Assembly: GCA_963775935.1 (NCBI GenBank)
Contig: CAVZKR010000002.1
Span: forward strand, 620,001-684,000
Origin: JBBIPA01 sp963775935
Lineage (GTDB): Bacteria; Chloroflexota; Dehalococcoidia; GIF9; UBA5629
DNA: 64,000 nt
Direction of reading: 5' to 3'
The notes under the pieces are model-generated. The model worked only from the letters and a program-made list of their open reading frames with translations. It ran no database searches and was not told where the DNA came from. Positions within the stretch are counted from its first letter, which is position 1; each line of letters begins with the position of its first letter. Position numbers and translations under genes: made by a program. This document shows positions 59,427 through 64,000 of this stretch, one piece after another.

Positions 59427-59927
59427 AGGTATAATTCGATCTGTACATTGCCCACCTTTGCAACCAAAGTCGTTTGTATTGGTCCAGCAGGGGAGAGGTG
59501 CGCTCTTGTCGCCAGTATTATCACCCAGCGAGGGTCTGCTGCTGGGCGCTTGGGACTGGGAGCAGTGATGGGCTCGAAAAAACTCAAGGCGGTAGCGGTA
59601 AGAGGGGACTTCAAGGTTACGATTGCCTGTATCGAGAGGGCTAATAGGCTGAGAGAAGAGCATATAGCTGAATTGAAGAGAGGACCAGTTCTAGAGTCTT
59701 TTCATAAATATGGAACTGCTAGTCACGCCGACCTCTCGGTACATAGTGGTGAATCACCGGTTAAGAACTGGGGTGGTGTTGGTATCGTTGATTTGCCCGA
59801 TGTCGCAGGTCTGAATAAAGATGCAGTAATAGCAAATGTGGAAAGTAGGACGGGCTGCTGGCGTTGTCCTGCTGCCTGCCACGGTAGATTAAGAGCGGGA
59901 AGCCAGTGGCATTGTTGGGACAAATAG
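59427..59927 (+). pseudogene. Aldehyde:ferredoxin oxidoreductase fragment
   Basis: An internal stretch of the tungsten-type aldehyde:ferredoxin oxidoreductase family: VVCIGPAGERCALVASI, GRLGLGAVMGSKKLKAVAVRG, GTASHADLSVHSGESPVKNWG, and a Cys pair CWRCPAACHG from the cluster-binding region. Both the N-terminal beta domain and the C-terminal half are missing, and a stop is upstream of the first homologous residue. Another open stretch in a different frame (59900-60067, ending VMRHLAWYRQYLDTVTR) may be a further displaced piece. The gene is dead. Confidence 0.75.
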
Positions 59928-60117
59928 GTGGTATTAAAAGTGACTCGGAACTCTCATCGTTATTTAACACTGAAAAAATTTTAACCTACTCTAATGCACG
60001 TCGTGCTGCTAAGGTGATGCGGCATTTAGCCTGGTATAGACAATATCTCGATACTGTTACACGATAGAGAGAGTATATCCTGGTAGTAAATACAAAGAGA
60101 GACGTAAAGGACAAGTC

Positions 60118-60324
60118 CTGAAAAACAAGGTCGCTCTAGTTACTGGTGCAGTCAGTAAGAGGGGTATGGGACATGCTACTGCATTGAGACTAGCAAGGGA
60201 AGGGGCTAATGTAGTTGTTATTGATAAATTTGCGGCACCAAAGAGTCTTTTTCCTGGAGACGAGGGGTGGGGTGGTCTGGACGATTTCGCTCTTTGCAGT
60301 AATATAAATAACCTTGGAATTTGA
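60118..60324 (+). pseudogene. SDR oxidoreductase N-terminal fragment
   Basis: The frame reads LKNKVALVTGAVSKRGMGHATALRLAREGANVVVIDKF in segments, the Rossmann N-terminus of a short-chain dehydrogenase with a G-x-x-x-G-x-G-like motif. It then loses similarity and stops at 60322. There is no start codon with a ribosome-binding site and no catalytic Tyr-Lys. It is a remnant next to the aldehyde oxidoreductase fragment. Confidence 0.65.
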
Positions 60325-60345
60325 GATATTAATAGGAGGATAACT

Positions 60346-60708
60346 ATGATAATCGTGAAAAGCAGTGATATAAAAGCCGTTGAAAATCCAGAGCGAAACC
60401 CCATGGTTGCAAAGGGGCCGATTTCTCTGCAAAAATTAATTGAAGAGAAAACGACTGGCGGTTTTTCTGTGTCATTAGTCAAGTTTAGCCCGGGTGCTAA
60501 ACTAAATTATCATACGCATCCAGCCGAGCAAATACTCTATGTTATTGAAGGGAAGGGTGTATTAGCTACGAAAGAGAAGAAGTATATCGTCACACCGGGT
60601 ACAGTAATAGTCATACCTCCGGGTGAAGTTCATATGCATGGAGCTACCGAAGATTCCTCGTTTACCCATGTCGCGATGTACCAGGGTGAGTCAAAAGTAG
60701 TTACATAG
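60346..60708 (+). CDS. Single-domain cupin protein
   Basis: The protein has 120 residues. Cupin motif 1 reads NYHTHPAEQILYVIEGKG (His, His, Glu metal ligands) and motif 2 PPGEVHMHGA (His). The start has an excellent AGGAGG seven bases upstream. Small cupins are metal-binding enzymes or sensors; no specific reaction can be assigned. It is 122 bases upstream of the CocE-like hydrolase on the same strand, so co-transcription is possible. Confidence 0.85.
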   Translation: MIIVKSSDIKAVENPERNPMVAKGPISLQKLIEEKTTGGFSVSLVKFSPGAKLNYHTHPAEQILYVIEGKGVLATKEKKYIVTPGTVIVIPPGEVHMHGATEDSSFTHVAMYQGESKVVT

Positions 60709-60830
60709 AAAAATTGTGGTTGATATCATAATAAACTAAAGCTGCGTCTGACACTAGAAAATAAGAAAATTTCGGGCTTGTGTACTTGATACAAGTCTGA
60801 ATCAAATAAGAAAGTAGAAAAGGAGAAGAA

Positions 60831-62567
60831 ATGAAAGAAAACTGGCGTGAACTCATCAGTCAACCCAAGTATGGCATCAAAGAAGAGCGGGATATTTACG
60901 TGCCGATGCGGGATGGTGTACGACTGGCAGTAAATATCTATCGCCCTGATGCCAGGGGCAAATTCCCAGCTTTGCTGGCCATAGGAGGTTATGGTAAAGA
61001 GCTCCAGGATTGTATGATACCGCCGCAGCCGCTTCAAAAGAGCGCTGTTTGGGATGGGAACATTGAAGCCGGAGATATTACAGAAATTGCACCCAGAGGC
61101 TATGCGCATGTTATTGGCGACCTTCGAGGCACAGGTTATTCAGAGGGCGAGTATGCTGGTATGTGGTCGACGCAGGAGGGAAGAGATGGTCATGACCTTG
61201 TAGAGTGGATAGCTAAACAGCCGTGGTGTGATGGCAATGTGGGCATGATTGGTTATTCCTATTATGGCGGAATACAGTTGAAGACTGCCATTGAACAACC
61301 TCCTCATTTGAAGGCTATTGCCCCAGGGCACATATCGGCGGATCACTATCGTGACCATGCATACAGTGGAGGTGTCCTTGGCTTATTCCATTACGGCTTG
61401 TGGCATGGACGTCATGGGACAAGCGGTTTTGCGCCTAAAAACGCTGTATCACAAATGATGAAAAAACTTCCTAAAAAAGATTTTGAACGTCTCCGCCACG
61501 AATTCCTGAATCATCCAGATATACAACATTACCCTAATCTATTTCATTTACTGCATTATCCATATAAGAATCCCTGGTTCTTTGATATGCTCCTGAATCC
61601 CTTTGACGGTCCTTATTGGAAAGATGGTTCCATCTATCCATTTTATAACAAGATAAAGGTGCCAACATATGTGGTGGGCAAGTGTGCTCATGACGGTGGT
61701 AGCTTTTATGACATTTACAATGGCATTAAAGGACCGAAAAAACTTATAGTGAAGCCTCCTGGTCCTGAAGAGCGACCATGGCGTGAAGATTTGGACCTGC
61801 TTATGCGGTGGTACGACCACTGGCTCAAGGGAAATGACACGGGCATAATGGACGAACCTCCGATAAAGTTGTTTGTCATGGGGGTTAATCAGTGGCGGTA
61901 TGAGAAGAAATGGCCGTTATCGGGGATAGAATGGACTAATTGTTACTTACGCCGCTGGGAAGGACTATCCTTCGCACCTGAGCTGTATCAGCCTGAGCCT
62001 GATTGCTTTTTGCAGCAACCATTACATTTATCCAACAAGAGAGATTCGGTGAAATACATCAGTCCACCCATACCTGAGAACATGGAGTTGATAGGCCCTG
62101 TAGCTATTCACTTCTCTGCTACCATTGACCAGGACGATACGAACTGGATTGTTTCACTAACTGATGTCGCTCCGACAGGTGCAGAGAAAAGACTGGGAAA
62201 GGGATTTCTTAAGGCGTCGCACCGTGCTCTTGATCCTGCTAAGTCAAAGCCATACAAACCCTATCATAAGCACACTAAATCTGATCCTGTTATTCCTGGT
62301 GAGATGTATGAATATGACGTGAGCCTTGGCGTAGTATCAAACGTTTTTACACCGGGTCATCGTATTAAATTGACGATTGAGAGCATGGAATCACCGAGAG
62401 ACCCTGAGCTGCAGATACACCACCATCCTCATTTATGCAGCAGCAAAACGACGCTGCATAAGATTTATCGCGATAGGGAACACCAGTCATATCTTGTTTT
62501 GCCAATCATATCGAAAAAACAGACATTGGTAGATATTATGAGCGACGATAACTTTCAGGGATCGTGA
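60831..62567 (+). CDS. CocE/NonD-family (peptidase S15-type) hydrolase
   Basis: The protein has 578 residues. An alpha/beta-hydrolase core with VPMRDGVRLAVNIYRP, GTGYSEGEY, the nucleophile in GMIGYSYYGG (GxSYxG) and the C-terminal jelly-roll typical of X-Pro dipeptidyl-peptidases and cocaine esterase (MYEYDVSLGVVSNVFTPGHRIKLTIES). The family triad Asp would be in CAHDGG. The usual G-P-W-x-H that supplies the His reads KPPGPEERPW here, so the His is not obvious. AGGAGAAG precedes the ATG. It is probably an amide or ester hydrolase, cytoplasmic (no signal peptide). Confidence 0.82.
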   Translation: MKENWRELISQPKYGIKEERDIYVPMRDGVRLAVNIYRPDARGKFPALLAIGGYGKELQDCMIPPQPLQKSAVWDGNIEAGDITEIAPRGYAHVIGDLRGTGYSEGEYAGMWSTQEGRDGHDLVEWIAKQPWCDGNVGMIGYSYYGGIQLKTAIEQPPHLKAIAPGHISADHYRDHAYSGGVLGLFHYGLWHGRHGTSGFAPKNAVSQMMKKLPKKDFERLRHEFLNHPDIQHYPNLFHLLHYPYKNPWFFDMLLNPFDGPYWKDGSIYPFYNKIKVPTYVVGKCAHDGGSFYDIYNGIKGPKKLIVKPPGPEERPWREDLDLLMRWYDHWLKGNDTGIMDEPPIKLFVMGVNQWRYEKKWPLSGIEWTNCYLRRWEGLSFAPELYQPEPDCFLQQPLHLSNKRDSVKYISPPIPENMELIGPVAIHFSATIDQDDTNWIVSLTDVAPTGAEKRLGKGFLKASHRALDPAKSKPYKPYHKHTKSDPVIPGEMYEYDVSLGVVSNVFTPGHRIKLTIESMESPRDPELQIHHHPHLCSSKTTLHKIYRDREHQSYLVLPIISKKQTLVDIMSDDNFQGS

Positions 62568-62580
62568 TGAAGTGTATGCT

Positions 62581-63609
62581 TTATAAAAGGAGCATAGCAT
62601 CGCCGAAGCTATAGAAGCGGTAGTTCTGCTTCATGGCTTCATGGTATGCCTTAAGGATACAATCTCTGCCAGCGAAGGCGGAAACCAGCATAATTAGGGT
62701 GGATTTAGGGAGGTGGAAGTTAGTAATCATGACATCGGTTACTTGAAACTGATATCCGGGCAGAATGAATAGACTAACCTGGTCAGCAAAAGGTTTGATG
62801 GTTCCGGATTGTGATGCGGCTTCGATTACTCGTACTGTGCTGGTGCCTATGGCAATGATTCGCTGGCCATTTTTTCTGGACTGATTGATCAAGTCGGCTG
62901 TTTCAGGGCTTACTTGCCCGTATTCGGTATGGATTGAGTGTTGTTCAGGATTATCAACCCGAACCGGGCGGAAAGTATCCAGGCCGATGTGCAGGGTAAC
63001 AAAAGCAAACTGCACTTCTTTTTGCTGAAGCTGATTAAGAAGGTGACGGGTGAAGTGGAGACCTGCGGTAGGTGCTGCTACACTCCCTTTTATACGAGCA
63101 TAGACTGTCTGATAACGTTCTGGTTGAGATAGGGGCTGTTTGATGTAGGGAGGTAGTGGAACTTGCCCCAGGTTTTCGAGCATATATTCGTCTGAAAAAC
63201 GCACTACTCTGATGCCACCTTCACCTCGCTCTACTATCTCTGCGGTTACCTCTCGCTCCACTTTAAGGCTGCTATTATTAAGTTGAATTTTTGCTCCCAC
63301 AGGAAGCTTTTTACCAGGGCGAACTAATATCTCCCAGATGCAGTTATCTAACCGGCGCAGTAGTAATAATTCAACTCTGGTAGTACTATCAGTTTTTATA
63401 CCTGACAGGCGTGCGGGAATGACCTGGCTATCGTTAAATACCAGGGTATCACCGGGTTGCAGGTATTCGGCTATCTCGAAGAAATGGCGATGAGACATAG
63501 AGCCATTGGCTCGATTGAGAACCATGAGGCGCGAATGGTCTCGCGGTTCGACAGGTGTTTGAGCGATAAACTCGGGAGGCAGATGGTAATCGAAATCGGT
63601 GATTTTCAT
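62581..63609 (-). CDS. queA: S-adenosylmethionine:tRNA ribosyltransferase-isomerase QueA
   Basis: The protein has 342 residues, full length. It transfers and isomerises the ribosyl part of SAM onto preQ1-tRNA to make epoxyqueuosine. Hallmarks: MKITDFDYHLPPEFIAQTPVEPRDHSRLMVL, DTLVFNDSQVIPARL, SVAAPTAGLHFT, HIGLDTFRPV and NFHLPKSTLIMLVSAF. The stop lies 13 bases from the convergent hydrolase gene. It lies 12 bases after the DUF2905 gene on the same strand. Confidence 0.96.
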   Translation of the reverse strand: MKITDFDYHLPPEFIAQTPVEPRDHSRLMVLNRANGSMSHRHFFEIAEYLQPGDTLVFNDSQVIPARLSGIKTDSTTRVELLLLRRLDNCIWEILVRPGKKLPVGAKIQLNNSSLKVEREVTAEIVERGEGGIRVVRFSDEYMLENLGQVPLPPYIKQPLSQPERYQTVYARIKGSVAAPTAGLHFTRHLLNQLQQKEVQFAFVTLHIGLDTFRPVRVDNPEQHSIHTEYGQVSPETADLINQSRKNGQRIIAIGTSTVRVIEAASQSGTIKPFADQVSLFILPGYQFQVTDVMITNFHLPKSTLIMLVSAFAGRDCILKAYHEAMKQNYRFYSFGDAMLLL

Positions 63610-63621
63610 AGAAGAGGTTAC

Positions 63622-63858
63622 CTACTTACCGATGAAGCGAAAAATAACATTGATGATGACGGTCAACACAATGCTGATGATAATGCAAGTGACGATGGGA
63701 AAGTAAAATGAGTCACCCTCTCTCTTAATAGTTATATCACCAGGTAGTTTGCCCAGAAAGGGGACGTGCTGACTGAATATGAAAATAAGCCCGAGGATTA
63801 TAATAATGCCACCGACTATCAGTAGTATCTTCCCGAATCCTGTTAACATTTCGCTCAT
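63622..63858 (-). CDS. DUF2905 small membrane protein
   Basis: The protein has 78 residues and two TM helices (about 9-28 and 52-74) with the family loop FLGKLPGDITIKREGDSFYFPI between them. DUF2905 proteins of unknown function commonly lie beside ruvB/queA, as here. It is co-directional with queA. Confidence 0.88.
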   Translation of the reverse strand: MSEMLTGFGKILLIVGGIIIILGLIFIFSQHVPFLGKLPGDITIKREGDSFYFPIVTCIIISIVLTVIINVIFRFIGK

Positions 63859-63910
63859 TTCTTATTGTAGGGCAAATAGGGTTTGATTCCAAACCTCACC
63901 GGTATTAGCT

Positions 63911-63946
63911 AAAAAGATAAGGGCGGTGCAAAGCACCGCCCTTATC
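63911..63946 (-). terminator. Rho-independent terminator of a gene to the right
   Basis: GATAAGGGCGGTGC (63916-63929) pairs perfectly with GCACCGCCCTTATC (63933-63946) around AAA. On the minus strand it is followed by TTTTTAG. It closes a minus-strand gene that enters from the right edge. Confidence 0.8.
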
Positions 63947-63966
63947 ACTGGTATAATTATTTCTGA

Positions 63967-64000
63967 TTAGAATAACCCTGATACTTTGCCAGTCTTGGGG
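63967..64000 (-). CDS. Possible C-terminal end of a minus-strand gene cut by the window edge
   Basis: Ten codons (PKTGKVSGLF) and a TAA stop 20 bases before the strong minus-strand terminator. The position fits the end of the gene served by that terminator. Too short to identify, and another frame ending nearby cannot be excluded. Confidence 0.3.
   Translation of the reverse strand, partial: PKTGKVSGLF

Overview
The window looks like a contiguous piece of an anaerobic Chloroflexota chromosome, most likely class Dehalococcoidia. This is an inference from gene content: a riboswitch-controlled cobalamin salvage operon, a 2-oxoacid:ferredoxin oxidoreductase, a benzoyl-CoA-reductase-like operon, a FabL-type enoyl reductase beside paired MaoC dehydratases, and an acVLRF1-type protein. 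No rRNA or other decisive taxonomic marker is present.

Region 1 (1-14.9 kb) is the most unusual part. A truncated Ser/Thr kinase is followed by three tightly packed genes for exported, single-span proteins with cytoplasmic FHA domains and different ectodomains. On the opposite strand follow a zinc-ribbon/coiled-coil protein, a 1521-residue membrane protein carrying a 16-copy heptapeptide array, an exported propeller, a membrane-anchored cohesin-like protein and a secreted protein with a dockerin-type calcium loop. I read this as a candidate undescribed surface-sensing or surface-assembly system wired to Thr phosphorylation. Neighbourhood and domain logic support it; nothing else does.

Region 2 (15-22.4 kb) holds an iron-type ABC importer, tRNA-Thr(CGT) with its promoter, and a hypothetical glycosidase lipoprotein lying between the tRNA and a 38-nt copy of the tRNA 5' half (an attachment-site-like scar). 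Two membrane proteins follow.

Region 3 (22.4-33.8 kb) begins with a promoter and palindromic operator, then SDR, DegV and a four-gene ATP-dependent aromatic/acyl-CoA reductase-like operon. Three of those four genes carry a +1 frame disruption. On the other strand lie mutS2 with a VLRF1-family gene directly behind it (a plausible ribosome-rescue pair), a frame-disrupted small membrane protein and a nitrilase-family amidase.

Region 4 (33.8-36.2 kb) is a small accessory patch with zinc-ribbon proteins, a DUF4145 gene and three decayed tRNA 3'-half fragments.

Region 5 (36.2-42.8 kb) is a type II fatty-acid synthesis operon (two MaoC proteins, ACP, FabL, FabF, FabG). Its promoter carries a 19-bp palindrome matching the one in front of region 3 at 17 of 19 positions. 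GDPD, a PlsY-like protein and a methyltransferase follow.

Region 6 (42.8-52 kb) is a ten-gene cobalamin uptake and lower-loop assembly operon under a cobalamin riboswitch with a terminator hairpin.

Region 7 (52-64 kb) contains a malate/lactate dehydrogenase relative, an Old-Yellow-Enzyme/FadH-type reductase, a four-subunit 2-oxoacid:ferredoxin oxidoreductase and a divergent MarR regulator. A promoter/operator block is shared between the reductase and the oxidoreductase. The region ends with decayed oxidoreductase fragments, a cupin, a CocE-like hydrolase, queA and a DUF2905 protein.
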